DNA from: Sphingobacterium sp. LZ7M1
GTDB taxonomy: Bacteria > Bacteroidota > Bacteroidia > Sphingobacteriales > Sphingobacteriaceae
Length of the DNA: 64,000 nucleotides
Direction: 5' to 3'
Assembly: GCF_024296865.1 (NCBI RefSeq)
Contig: NZ_CP101134.1
Location: forward strand, 124,001-188,000
The position numbers and the translations under genes were made by a program. The notes below the pieces were generated by a model. The model was given only the letters and a program-made list of their open reading frames with translations, was not told the DNA's origin and ran no database searches. How positions within the stretch are numbered: the first letter of the stretch is position 1; each line of letters begins with the position of its first letter. This document shows positions 1 to 8,780 of the stretch, piece after piece.

Positions 1-6
1 CTTAAT

Positions 7-57
7 AATTTTGAGCCTATATTTTTATTGAACTTATAATAAAGGGCCTCAAAATTC
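7..57. repeat. Imperfect inverted repeat upstream of the first gene
   Basis: AATTTTGAGCC at 7-17 is matched by GGCCTCAAAATT at 46-57 in inverted orientation with one bulged base. It lies in the 100 bases before the first gene. No T-run follows on either strand, so it is not a clear terminator. It may belong to the 3' region of a gene outside the window or to a leader structure. No other signal was seen in bases 1-100. Confidence 0.3.
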
Positions 58-100
58 GTCTAAATAATAATGTATTGTATTGCTAACAAGAATTCTTAAC

Positions 101-790
101 ATGAAAAAAACTATTTTTTCTTTACTATTATTTGCAGTTTGTGGTTTTAAATCAGCGCAAGCACAATTCTCTCGTCCGATTAGTGTTGGTGTTGGAGCGG
201 GGCCTACGATCAATCTGACCGACTTGGCGAATGTCGAAACTAATTTAGCGGGTCATATTGATGTGGATGGATTGATTACTCCCTTTATTTCGGCCGGTAT
301 TCATGCAGAAAAAGGTGCTTTAGGAGGGAATGGTTATGCCAGTACTTTTAAGAATGACTACTATGCATTTAATGCGAATGCGAAGGTTAGGATTGGTCAA
401 TTTATGAACCTACCGGATAATTATAGCTATTATAATCTCCAATCAGATCCTTTCCACAAAATCCTTGCAAACATCTATTTAGGTGCCGGTGCTGGAGTTG
501 TGAAAAACAACATTAAAAACAACATCGATCCTAATTATGCAAATGCTGTTGTTGGGCAGGGTGGTGAAATTTCACAGGATCTGGATGGTTTCCAATTTGT
601 GGTTCCCATCAACCTAGGGGTTGATTTTCCAATTGGAAGAGGCTTGTATGGTCCGCAATGGGCAATCAACTTGAACTACCAACATACGATCACGACCAAA
701 GACAATCTGGACGGTGTGATCAACAGTAAACAAGATCACTATAGCTATATCTCAATAGGGGTTAAATATGCTTTGTTTCAGCGTAAATAA
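101..790 (+). CDS. Outer-membrane beta-barrel protein (small porin-like)
   Basis: A 229-residue exported protein. The ATG at 101 gives a classic signal peptide (MKKTIFSLLLFAVCGFKSAQAQ), and the upstream TTG at 80 would only add residues before it. The mature part alternates polar and hydrophobic residues, has Gly-rich turns, and ends in an aromatic-containing strand (YISIGVKYALFQRK), as small outer-membrane barrels do. It sits 44 bases upstream of gldK on the same strand, the place where PorP/SprF-type proteins often occur in T9SS loci. However, it is shorter than PorP/SprF (about 300 residues) and I see no clear PorP signature, so a T9SS role is only suggested by position. Confidence 0.7.
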   Translation: MKKTIFSLLLFAVCGFKSAQAQFSRPISVGVGAGPTINLTDLANVETNLAGHIDVDGLITPFISAGIHAEKGALGGNGYASTFKNDYYAFNANAKVRIGQFMNLPDNYSYYNLQSDPFHKILANIYLGAGAGVVKNNIKNNIDPNYANAVVGQGGEISQDLDGFQFVVPINLGVDFPIGRGLYGPQWAINLNYQHTITTKDNLDGVINSKQDHYSYISIGVKYALFQRK

Positions 791-833
791 GCATTCCTAA
801 ATCAATCATTTTCAACTACTATAAAATTAAACA

Positions 834-2129
834 ATGGAAAGTATGAATAGCGTATTCCTAAATCGAATATATACTGCAGCTTGCTTATTGCTTGTTTTTG
901 CTATTACAGGCTGTAACTCTTCAAACAATTTTTACAAAGCCCCAAAAGTATCTGCATTCCGTGGCGGAAAATTGCCAGCTCCTCCGGGGATGGTGTATAT
1001 CCCTTCGGGAACAATCTTGTTCAAAGGTTCTTTGGACAGCGGTAATGTGGGCAAGAACGTCAGTTTGAGTGCTTTTTTTATCGATGAGACTGAAGTTACC
1101 AACAAGCAATATCGCCAGTTCGTAAACTGGGTAGCGGATTCGATCGCAGTTACTGATTATTTGCAGGATGACCAGTATTTTCTGGATATCGCAAGTGAAA
1201 GCGGTGAAGGAAGGCGAATTAACTGGAAAAAGGTAAGGAGTATTTCTCCTATCTGGATGAGTTCAGATCCTACCATCGCCGAGCGCATTGCTCCCATGTT
1301 GGAGATGAAAGGTTCGACGAGGGCCTTGAATCCGGAAGTGATCAAATACCGTTTCTCCTTTTTGAAAACCAAAGGCAACCTGAAAAAAGAATATGTGACG
1401 GATACAGTTTCGGTAGTTACAGCAGAAGACATTTGGTCGAGAGACTTTCCAAATGCCCAATTAACCTCCCTAGATGCCAATTATTTCACCCACCAATCTT
1501 TTGATTATTATCCCGTAGTCGGCGTTTCATGGAGACAGGCTCGTGCCTATTCGGATTGGAGAGGTAAGGAAATGATGGCCAACTTGATGAAAAATTCCTA
1601 CTTGAGCGGTTACCAACTGACATTCAGTCTTCCTACGGAAGCCCAGTGGCAATATGCTGCAGAAGGTAAAATCGACCCTCGCGATACGATTGCAGGGACG
1701 AAAATGACCATTGATGGTAATGATGGAAAAGAGAAACTGGCTGTAAACTATAAACAGGGTGAGGGTACCTATTCTAGGGATGGTGCAACATTTACCTTGC
1801 CGGTTAAATCTTATACGCCTAATAAATTCGGTGTGTACAACATGGCTGGTAATGTTTCAGAATGGACCCTGGATGCATATTCGCCTTCGGCTGTTGCGTT
1901 TGTGAACGACCTGAACCCAGTATTGCTTTATGATGCAGATGAACAGGATGCCGATGCATTGAAGAGAAAAGTTGTTCGTGGTGGATCTTGGAAAGACAAT
2001 GGTGAGCAATTGAACAGCGAAACCAGAAACTATTCAGTGGATTATGAACCACATTCATATATAGGGTTTAGATGTGTGATGTCGGCATTCGAGTTGCCAA
2101 CAGTACAGAGCAAGACCCGTAAATATTAA
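834..2129 (+). CDS. gldK: Gliding motility / type IX secretion lipoprotein GldK (PorK)
   Basis: A 431-residue lipoprotein. The signal ends in the lipobox TGC with Cys27 as lipidation site. Residues about 50-420 form an FGE-sulfatase (formylglycine-generating-enzyme-like) fold, visible as GMVYIPSG, DETEVTNKQYRQFV, VVGVSWRQARAY, LPTEAQWQYAAEG, MAGNVSEW, VVRGGSW and a final IGFRC. In T9SS, GldK/PorK forms the periplasmic ring with GldN beneath the outer membrane. The gene leads the gldK-N-L-M cluster, with gldN starting 33 bases downstream. The start at 834 was chosen because it gives a full lipoprotein signal; Met4 (843) is also possible. Confidence 0.95.
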   Translation: MESMNSVFLNRIYTAACLLLVFAITGCNSSNNFYKAPKVSAFRGGKLPAPPGMVYIPSGTILFKGSLDSGNVGKNVSLSAFFIDETEVTNKQYRQFVNWVADSIAVTDYLQDDQYFLDIASESGEGRRINWKKVRSISPIWMSSDPTIAERIAPMLEMKGSTRALNPEVIKYRFSFLKTKGNLKKEYVTDTVSVVTAEDIWSRDFPNAQLTSLDANYFTHQSFDYYPVVGVSWRQARAYSDWRGKEMMANLMKNSYLSGYQLTFSLPTEAQWQYAAEGKIDPRDTIAGTKMTIDGNDGKEKLAVNYKQGEGTYSRDGATFTLPVKSYTPNKFGVYNMAGNVSEWTLDAYSPSAVAFVNDLNPVLLYDADEQDADALKRKVVRGGSWKDNGEQLNSETRNYSVDYEPHSYIGFRCVMSAFELPTVQSKTRKY

Positions 2130-2162
2130 CATCAATCTGTGAACGATTTAAAGATTATTAAA

Positions 2163-3350
2163 ATGAAAAATTGGATGATGGTAGTGGCCATGGCGTTTGG
2201 AATATCTCCAATAATGGCACAAAGTATCGATACGATACCTGATAGCACCGTAATTAACCAGACAGTAATCCAAATGCGGGATGATTCTACGATGCAAGTA
2301 CCGCAGGGAGAGATCCTGTCTGACACGATACCGACTACAGATGGCTTTTACCAAGTGAACAACTTGGAAGATGCTGTCCCTTTTGCCTATCCGGAGGTAA
2401 ACCTGAAGAACATTAGGTTTTACAAAAGGGTATGGCGGGATATTGACCTGAAGGATGAACGTAACTTTATCTATGCCGTTCCTGGGAATTCCTTGATGGA
2501 AGTGATCATGAAAGGTATAGAAACAGGTAAACTGACGCCGTACAACCCTGAGGATGATTCCTTCAAAGGGAAGCTTTCGGCAAGTGAGGGTATGGCAAGG
2601 TTTGCCGATTCGGTATTGGTGCCAATCTTTGATGATGAAGGTAACCAGATTGATTCAAGGATGACCTTGAATGAATTTAATCCGGAACGTGTAACCAAAT
2701 TCAGGATCAAGGAGGACATCTTCTTTGATAAACAGCGTGGTCGCCTAGAAACTAGGATCATTGGTGTTGCTCCTTTGATGGACATTACTACTTCTTCGGA
2801 ATTGGCGACTTCGGTAGGTTCTACACCAGCTTTCTGGTTGTATTTCCCTCAGTTGCGCTATAGTCTAGTCAAAGTTGATATTTCTGACCCCGACCGTGGC
2901 CTTTATGATATGACCATGGACGACCTATTTGTGCAGCGTAAGTTTGCCAGCAAGATTGTCCGTGAATCTTCTCCCGGCATGTTGCAACAGGCAACCTTTG
3001 CGGGAACGGACAGTTTGCAAACCGATAACTCCCAAGTGCTGGAAGACAAGCTCGACTCTTATAAAAAGAAATTGTGGACTACGCCTAAAGGTGTGAAAGC
3101 CGAAAACCTGGAAGGTCATGAACAAGACCTGAAGATTGAGGAAGAGCAGAAGAGACAAAAGGAATTGATGGAGCAGCAGCACCAACAAAGACAAAACCAA
3201 CAGCAGCAACAAAGTGAGCAGCAGTTGGAGGAATTGTTGAAACAGAGTGAGCAGAACAATCAAGAAACCGAAAGTGGTACCGAGGAAGGCAGCACGGAGG
3301 AAGGCTCCTCCACGGAAGAAGGAAGTTATAACGAAGAAAGTCAATTTTAG
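2163..3350 (+). CDS. gldN: Gliding motility / type IX secretion ring protein GldN (PorN)
   Basis: A 395-residue periplasmic protein. The ATG at 2163 directly precedes a signal peptide (MKNWMMVVAMAFGISPIMAQ); an in-frame GTG at 2139 is less likely. The core (about residues 60-290) has the GldN pattern: aromatic and acidic residues around FYKRVWRDIDLKDERN, then LMEVIMKGIETGKLTPY and ITTSSELATSVG. GldN partners GldK in the periplasmic ring of the T9SS. From about residue 320 there is a hydrophilic tail, first rich in Gln/Glu/Lys and then Glu/Ser/Gly/Thr-rich, that looks disordered. It lies second in the locus, between gldK and gldL, whereas the well-studied clusters place gldN last. Confidence 0.93.
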   Translation: MKNWMMVVAMAFGISPIMAQSIDTIPDSTVINQTVIQMRDDSTMQVPQGEILSDTIPTTDGFYQVNNLEDAVPFAYPEVNLKNIRFYKRVWRDIDLKDERNFIYAVPGNSLMEVIMKGIETGKLTPYNPEDDSFKGKLSASEGMARFADSVLVPIFDDEGNQIDSRMTLNEFNPERVTKFRIKEDIFFDKQRGRLETRIIGVAPLMDITTSSELATSVGSTPAFWLYFPQLRYSLVKVDISDPDRGLYDMTMDDLFVQRKFASKIVRESSPGMLQQATFAGTDSLQTDNSQVLEDKLDSYKKKLWTTPKGVKAENLEGHEQDLKIEEEQKRQKELMEQQHQQRQNQQQQQSEQQLEELLKQSEQNNQETESGTEEGSTEEGSSTEEGSYNEESQF

Positions 3351-3396
3351 AATCCAATAAACATCCCACTTATACAGGGTTAGCAAAATTTACATT

Positions 3397-4209
3397 ATGA
3401 GTAGAAAGAAAGACAATTCAAGATGGCTACATGTTGCCATTTCTTGGGGAGCAAGTATCGTAATTATCGGTGTATTATTTAAAATCCTTCATCTAGGAGG
3501 GTCATGGGCAAATTACATGATCGGATTAGGTCTGACGGTAGAAGCAATTCTATTCTTTTTGATGGGTTTCAATCCTCCACCTCAAGAACCAGATTGGTCA
3601 AGAGTGTATCCTGAATTGGATGAAAAGTTTCAAGGTGAATTGCCGGTGCGATCTGCACAGGTGGTGAATGCTCCGCAAGGACCTTCTGCAACTGCAGCCT
3701 TGGATAAAATGTTCGCAGATGCAAATATTGAGCCTGCTACCATTGAGAACCTTGGAAGAGGTTTGCGCGATTTTGGTGAAAAAGTGTCTGCCATCAACAG
3801 GATCAGCGATGTTTCCCTGGCTACGGATGAGTTTACCCAGAAGTTGAGATCTGCGACCAGCAAATTTGACAACTTAGGTGTAGCTTTCGAGAAAGCTTCT
3901 GCTAACCTGGTAGCCATGGCTAATACCAACACGGATACAACCGGCTATCATGAGCAAGTACAGAACCTGACTTCCAACTTGCGCCAGTTGAATACGATGT
4001 ACGAAAAAGAACTTCGTGATTCGGCTTCTCACTTACAGTCGATGAACCATTTCTATGAGAATTTAAGTTTTACAATGAAAAACTTCAATGAATCTTTGGA
4101 TGATTCCAAAGCTTTCAAAGACGAGGTAAACAAATTAGCGAAAAACCTCAACGCACTGAATGCGGTGTATGGCAATATGTTGAGCGCTATGAACCAGCCT
4201 CGAGTGTAA
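3397..4209 (+). CDS. gldL: Gliding motility / type IX secretion motor protein GldL (PorL)
   Basis: A 270-residue inner-membrane protein. Two transmembrane helices lie near the N-terminus (about residues 11-28, WLHVAISWGASIVIIGVL, and 36-57, including GLGLTVEAILFFLMGFNPP). A long cytoplasmic region follows with heptad-like helices (residues 100-265). GldL with GldM forms the proton-driven rotary motor that powers gliding and T9SS export. The second helix carries a membrane-embedded Glu (VEAIL), consistent with proton coupling in GldL. It is 46 bases after gldN and 30 bases before gldM, so co-transcription is likely. Confidence 0.95.
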   Translation: MSRKKDNSRWLHVAISWGASIVIIGVLFKILHLGGSWANYMIGLGLTVEAILFFLMGFNPPPQEPDWSRVYPELDEKFQGELPVRSAQVVNAPQGPSATAALDKMFADANIEPATIENLGRGLRDFGEKVSAINRISDVSLATDEFTQKLRSATSKFDNLGVAFEKASANLVAMANTNTDTTGYHEQVQNLTSNLRQLNTMYEKELRDSASHLQSMNHFYENLSFTMKNFNESLDDSKAFKDEVNKLAKNLNALNAVYGNMLSAMNQPRV

Positions 4210-4239
4210 TTCATCCAAGTAAAATTTTAAAAAAGAAAT

Positions 4240-5772
4240 ATGGCATTAGGAAGAGAGACGCCAAGGCAACGGATGATAAACATTCTTTATCTCGTGTTAC
4301 TTGCCTTGCTCGCATTAAATGTACCCGATTCAATATTGGATGCCTTTAAGAATATCAACAACAGTTTGGAGACTTCAAAATCCAACGTAAATAACTCTGT
4401 CCAGCAATTGTTCGCAGCATTTGAAAGCACCAAGTTAAAGGATGAACCCGGTAGGGCAAAACCTATTTACGATAAGGCTAAGAATGCACAGGCAATTATC
4501 AACGACTTAAACCAGTACATCAACGGTATCAAAGAGGATTTCGTAAAACAAGGTGGCGGCTATGATGAAAAAACCGGTGACCTGAAGATGCGCGAGAATG
4601 AAGATATCGCCCCTAGTTTGATGATCAACCAGAAAAAAGGGGAAGAACTGAAAGAGAAGATCAACAGTACCCGTTCTAAGTTATTGGCGCTATTGACTCC
4701 GGAAGAACAGAAATCTGTTTCTTTCTCTCTGGAAGCCAGTGACCCTGAAAAAGCAGTGAACGGAAAGCGCAAATGGGAAGAGATCAACTTTGGAAGTGGT
4801 ACGCCCTTGACGGCAGCCATGACCATTTTGACGAAGATCCAAACGGATGCACAAAATGCGGAGTCGGATGTGGTGAAATTGATCTTAGGGAAAATGGATC
4901 AGGCGGTAGTGAACTTGGATAAGTTTGCTGCAGTAGCTGTAGCTCCTACTTCTTACTTGGTTCAAGGCCAACCTTATTCAGCTGAAGTCTTCTTGACGGC
5001 TTCGGATTCCAAGTCGCAACCGGCAATTTCGGTAAATGGAAATAATCTGGAGGTAGTGGATGGAAAAGGTGTTTACCGTGTTCCTACGAATCAGGAAGGG
5101 ATCTTTACTTGGTCAGGTGTGATCAAGGTGAAGCAGACTGATGGTTCGATCAAGGAATATCGCACCCCTCAACAGACTTATCAGGTATCAAGACCATCTG
5201 CTGTGGTATCGCCAGATAAAATGAACGTACTATATATCGGAGTAACTAACCCTATTTCGGTTTCAGCTCCAGGAACTCCGACCAATAAGATCAAGGTCAG
5301 CATGGCTGGAGGTAGCATCAGTGGTTCGGGTGGAAAATACAATGTAAAGGTGAGTTCTCCGGGGACAGCAAGGATTTCTGTTTCAGCTGAGGTTGCTCCT
5401 GGAAAAACCCAGACCTTGAGTACAACGGAGTTCCGTGTGAAAAGAATTCCAGATCCAATTGCGCAGTTTGCAGGTAAAACGGGCGGAGCAATGGCAACTG
5501 TGGCCATCAAAGCTCAGAATGCTATCTTCGCTAAACTGGATAACTTCGATTTTGATGCTTCTTTTAGAGTAACAAAATTCTCATTGATCATTGCTAAACC
5601 ACGTGCAGATGCCATTGTCCTTTCTACTTCAGGAGGGAAATTGAGTTCTGCCATGAAATCAGCTTTGAATGGTATCACCCCAGGTTCCCGCGTTATTTTT
5701 GATAATATAATTGCCGTAGGACCAGATGGTACCCCAAGACAATTGAATGCAGTAGCTTTAACAGCTAACTAA
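4240..5772 (+). CDS. gldM: Gliding motility / type IX secretion motor protein GldM (PorM)
   Basis: A 510-residue protein with one N-terminal transmembrane helix (MINILYLVLLALLALNVPDSILDAF) and a long periplasmic part. The opening MALGRETPRQRMINILYLVLLALLALN is the family hallmark. The periplasmic region is helical up to about residue 220 and then folds into beta domains (from VAPTSYLVQGQPYSAEVFL), matching the D1-D4 architecture known for GldM/PorM. It spans the periplasm and links the GldL motor to the GldK/N ring. It is the last gene of the cluster and is followed at once by a strong terminator. Confidence 0.95.
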   Translation: MALGRETPRQRMINILYLVLLALLALNVPDSILDAFKNINNSLETSKSNVNNSVQQLFAAFESTKLKDEPGRAKPIYDKAKNAQAIINDLNQYINGIKEDFVKQGGGYDEKTGDLKMRENEDIAPSLMINQKKGEELKEKINSTRSKLLALLTPEEQKSVSFSLEASDPEKAVNGKRKWEEINFGSGTPLTAAMTILTKIQTDAQNAESDVVKLILGKMDQAVVNLDKFAAVAVAPTSYLVQGQPYSAEVFLTASDSKSQPAISVNGNNLEVVDGKGVYRVPTNQEGIFTWSGVIKVKQTDGSIKEYRTPQQTYQVSRPSAVVSPDKMNVLYIGVTNPISVSAPGTPTNKIKVSMAGGSISGSGGKYNVKVSSPGTARISVSAEVAPGKTQTLSTTEFRVKRIPDPIAQFAGKTGGAMATVAIKAQNAIFAKLDNFDFDASFRVTKFSLIIAKPRADAIVLSTSGGKLSSAMKSALNGITPGSRVIFDNIIAVGPDGTPRQLNAVALTAN

Positions 5773-5775
5773 CAT

Positions 5776-5812
5776 AAACAAAGATGCCCGAGATTATCGG
5801 GCATCTTTGTTT
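5776..5812. terminator. Terminator after gldM (bidirectional)
   Basis: A perfect 16-bp stem (AAACAAAGATGCCCGA against TCGGGCATCTTTGTTT) with the loop GATTA, flanked by A and T runs. It sits between gldM (+) and the converging AraC gene (-), so it can end both transcripts. Confidence 0.9.
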
Positions 5813-5822
5813 TATACGCTGT

Positions 5823-6731
5823 TTAGTTGCTATTGATAGATCTAAATTCATTCGGGCTATTTCCAACGGCATTCTTGAAAAACCGGGAAAAGTGCTGAGG
5901 ATACTTAAAGCCTAGATCGTAGGCGATCTCATTGATGCTCTTATTTCGATCAAACAATAGATCTTTTGCTTCCTTGATCAACTTCTGATGTATATATTCT
6001 TGTGGAGATTTACCTGTTTCTTTTTTGATCAGGTCCCCGAAGTAATTTGCGGATAGATGTAATTGATCAGCGCAAAAGGATACGGAAGGCATTCCCAAGA
6101 GTTTTGGTTTATCAGAGTGAAAGTACTCATCCAAGAGCTCTTCAAAGCGATGCAAGATTCCCTTGTTGACATGTTCCCTTGTGATAAATTGGCGGTCATA
6201 GAAGCGCTCGCAGTAATTTAAGAACAATTCGATATTGGACACGATGAGCTGTTTGCTATGCTTGTCCATATTCTGCTCCAGTTCATATTCTATTTTAGAA
6301 AAACAGTCCAAGATAATATTTCTTTCCTTTTCGGATAGGTGCAAAGCTTCATTCACGGCATAGGAGAAGAAATGTAATTCCTTCATGCGTTTAGCTAGAC
6401 TTGTACCAGCCAACAGGTCCGGATGAAAGGCAAGGGCATATCCCTGAGGTTTATAGGCTTCAGTTCCATTCTCGCCGATGACTTGGCCCGGTGAAATAAA
6501 AATCAAGGTGCCTTCCTCATAATCGTAGTTTTCCAGACCATAACGCAGATCGCCACATTTGATCTTTTTCAGGAAAACTAAATAAAAGTCATACCTCATT
6601 TTTCGTAAGGTCCTAACATCAGCTTTATTCAGGTCAATTACACTGACCAACGGATGTAAGGTTTTGTTATTATTGAAAGCGTTGTATTCGCTGATATGGT
6701 CAAAGATTAGAATGTCCTGCATAGCTACCAT
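5823..6731 (-). CDS. AraC-family transcriptional regulator
   Basis: A 302-residue regulator. The N-terminal part resembles a cupin-like sensing domain (GTLIFISPGQVIGENG), and the C-terminal 100 residues carry two helix-turn-helix motifs: LSANYFGDLIKKETGKSPQEYIHQ and SINEIAYDLGFKYPQHFSRFFKNAVGNSPNEFR, the AraC signature. The start is at 6731, or Met4 at 6722. It is divergent from the four-gene DoxX/DUF2071/methyltransferase cassette beginning at 6906, with about 175 bases between them, so control of that cassette is the natural hypothesis. The effector is unknown. Confidence 0.9.
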   Translation of the reverse strand: MVAMQDILIFDHISEYNAFNNNKTLHPLVSVIDLNKADVRTLRKMRYDFYLVFLKKIKCGDLRYGLENYDYEEGTLIFISPGQVIGENGTEAYKPQGYALAFHPDLLAGTSLAKRMKELHFFSYAVNEALHLSEKERNIILDCFSKIEYELEQNMDKHSKQLIVSNIELFLNYCERFYDRQFITREHVNKGILHRFEELLDEYFHSDKPKLLGMPSVSFCADQLHLSANYFGDLIKKETGKSPQEYIHQKLIKEAKDLLFDRNKSINEIAYDLGFKYPQHFSRFFKNAVGNSPNEFRSINSN

Positions 6732-6905
6732 GTTTTTCTAGTCGAAAATAACAATCCTAGGATGATTTAGTTCAAGGTAGCTATTCAATCAGTAAAAATG
6801 GTATTAAAAACCGTAGTAGATATAATGTGTATAGGCGAGGAGGATAAAATATGTTATTTTTAATTGGCTGTTATACATCATACTGATATAGTACAAGCGA
6901 TATAC

Positions 6906-7307
6906 ATGGAAAGAGTTAGATTTTGGAATAAGGTTCTGGTCCTTTGCTTTTCGTTGGTTTGGTTAATCAACGGATTATTCTGTAAGGTATTGAACCTGGT
7001 ACCGAGGCATCAACAGATCGTCGCTGAGATCTTGGGAGAGACCTATGCAAGACCTCTGACTATTGCTATCGGAATTTCTGAAGTGTTCATGGCTATCTGG
7101 ATAATTTCAAGGAAATATAGCCGGCTGAGTGCTATTGCCCAGATCCTTTTGATTGTAAGCATGAATATCATGGAGTTTGTTCTTGCAGCCCATATGTTGC
7201 TCTGGGGCAGGTTCAACATTGTCTTTGCATTCTGTTTGGCAGCATTGATTTACTACCAGGAATTTGTTCTGCAAGCAGGTTTGGAAAGGAGTAACCGAAT
7301 TGCTTAA
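6906..7307 (+). CDS. DoxX-like small integral membrane protein
   Basis: A 133-residue membrane protein with four predicted helices: VLVLCFSLVWLINGLFCKVLNL, PLTIAIGISEVFMAIWIIS, AIAQILLIVSMNIMEFVLAAH and FNIVFAFCLAALIYYQEFVL. This layout fits the DoxX-like superfamily, though the family call is from pattern only. The ATG at 6906 is preferred over an in-frame TTG at 6864. It is the first gene of a cassette in which every junction overlaps: its stop codon falls inside the next gene if the TTG at 7300 is used. Its molecular function is not known. Confidence 0.7.
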   Translation: MERVRFWNKVLVLCFSLVWLINGLFCKVLNLVPRHQQIVAEILGETYARPLTIAIGISEVFMAIWIISRKYSRLSAIAQILLIVSMNIMEFVLAAHMLLWGRFNIVFAFCLAALIYYQEFVLQAGLERSNRIA

Positions 7308-8034
7308 CTTCCAAAATCATCCCTTTGCGGTTGAAGCTTATTTTGAGAGCTCAACGATCCTGACCTTTGCCGTTGCTAAAGAAGAATTGGAAAAATATGT
7401 TCCTAAGCCATTGACACTGGATCTATATGAAGATAAATGGGGCTTTTTGACGATAGCAATGGTCAAGACCAAGGATCTCAGACCAAAGGGATTTCCCAAG
7501 TTTCTAGGGAATGATTTCTTTCTGATAGGCTATAGAATCTTTGTAAGATATCAGACCAGTACCGGTAAAAACCTGCGCGGTCTCTATATCCTTAAATCTG
7601 AAACCAATAAATTGAAAATGGAGCTCTTAGGCAATCTCTTTACCCGTTATGCTTATACCACCACTGATATTTCACAAAAAATAGAAGGTCATCAAGTTGA
7701 AATACAATCCGATAAATCAAAATTTACCCTGCTGTATTCAAGAAAAACTGATGGCGAGATGAAACTCCCCGTCAACTCTGTATTTCCCTCATGGAAAGAA
7801 GCTCGACGTTTTGTAGGGCCATTACCCTTTACATTTGAGATCGATCAAACAAAGAACCAAGTTTTGATAATTGAAGGCGTGAGGGAGAACTGGACTGCTC
7901 AACCCATTGAATTAATCACTGCCGATTTTGATTTCATTGATCGTTTTAACTTTCAGCATATTCAACTCTCTAATGCCTTTGAGATCCGTGATGTTCCATA
8001 TTATTGGAAGAAAGGAGTATTTGATCCATGCTAA
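7300..8034 (+). CDS. DUF2071 (YqjF-like) protein
   Basis: A 244-residue soluble protein that I place in the DUF2071/YqjF group by its layout: VPKPLTLDLYEDKWGFLTIAMVKTKDLRPKGFPKF near the start, then GLYILKSETNK and the late PLPFTFEIDQ. There is no ATG near the 5' end. The TTG at 7300 is preferred because AAAGGAG (7285-7291) lies 8 bases upstream and because it overlaps the DoxX-like stop (7305-7307), which suggests translational coupling. An upstream TTG at 7264 is the alternative. Its 3' end overlaps the methyltransferase start by 7 bases. The biochemical role is unknown. Confidence 0.72.
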   Translation: MLNFQNHPFAVEAYFESSTILTFAVAKEELEKYVPKPLTLDLYEDKWGFLTIAMVKTKDLRPKGFPKFLGNDFFLIGYRIFVRYQTSTGKNLRGLYILKSETNKLKMELLGNLFTRYAYTTTDISQKIEGHQVEIQSDKSKFTLLYSRKTDGEMKLPVNSVFPSWKEARRFVGPLPFTFEIDQTKNQVLIIEGVRENWTAQPIELITADFDFIDRFNFQHIQLSNAFEIRDVPYYWKKGVFDPC

Positions 8035-8780
8035 CAAGGACAAATTTTCAAGGAGTTTGGAATATCGTACGCTTTAACTGGCATCAATACTTCATATTAT
8101 TTGTTGTCGCTCTGCTGTTGCTTATATGGGGGGCAATGAGCAGTGGAATGCTACAGCTTATTATCTATGTTCTTGTTCTCCTTTCATTCGCACAGGTTTT
8201 GGTCACTTTACTGGTTTCCTACTATGTATACGATCTTTCCGGCCTATATGAATTAAAACAGGTTGGTGATCTAAATTGCTTGAAGGTCCTAAACATCAGT
8301 GCTGGATTTGATGAGACCAGTGACATCCTGAAGCAGCAATTCCCCGACATTATTTTGCAGAAGGCGGATTTCTATGACCCATTACAACATACCGAGCTCT
8401 CCATAAAGAGGGCGAGGAAGGCTTATCCATCCAGTCAAGATACACTGCTAGTCAAGACAGAAGAACTTCCTTTTGCAGAGGCTTCCTTTGATAAGGTTAT
8501 CTGCATCTTTTCCGCACATGAGATCAGGAATGTGAATGAGCGGATAGCCTTTCTGAAAGAGTTAGCAAGGGTTTGTGATGCTAGGGGTGAAATTATTATT
8601 ATGGAGCATTTAAGGGATGTTCCAAACTTTTTGGCCTATAACATCGGATTTATGCACTTTTATCCGAAAAGCAATTGGGAGACCTGCTTTGCCACTGCTG
8701 GATTAAAGGTGACGGAAGAACTGAAAACAACTAAATTTGTCTCCATATTTAAACTTAAACCGAATGGAACTCCAAATTGA
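8028..8780 (+). CDS. Membrane-anchored class I SAM-dependent methyltransferase
   Basis: A 250-residue protein with two N-terminal transmembrane helices (about residues 21-39 and 42-67), followed by a methyltransferase domain. The domain shows motif I-like LKVLNISAGFDE, acidic QKADFYD, the motif after it LPFAEASFDKVICIFSAHEI, and ELARVCDARGEIIIMEH, the order seen in class I enzymes acting on small molecules or lipids. The motif I glycines are reduced (ISAGFDE instead of GxGxG), so activity is not certain. It overlaps both neighbours, which points to a co-regulated membrane pathway. The substrate is unknown. Confidence 0.75.
   Translation: MLTRTNFQGVWNIVRFNWHQYFILFVVALLLLIWGAMSSGMLQLIIYVLVLLSFAQVLVTLLVSYYVYDLSGLYELKQVGDLNCLKVLNISAGFDETSDILKQQFPDIILQKADFYDPLQHTELSIKRARKAYPSSQDTLLVKTEELPFAEASFDKVICIFSAHEIRNVNERIAFLKELARVCDARGEIIIMEHLRDVPNFLAYNIGFMHFYPKSNWETCFATAGLKVTEELKTTKFVSIFKLKPNGTPN

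Noticed and set aside
101-790. Call of the first gene as PorP/SprF
   Set aside because: Position fits, but the length (229 residues) and visible sequence do not show the PorP/SprF pattern clearly.
3170-3240. Short CAG/CAA repeats as CRISPR or microsatellite
   Set aside because: They are in-frame Gln codons of gldN; no spacers or repeat period.
2925-3386. Leftward reading frame of 153 codons opposite the gldN tail
   Set aside because: It is the mirror of the Gln/Glu-rich codons and gives a Leu/Phe-rich product with no start context; gldN is clearly the real gene.
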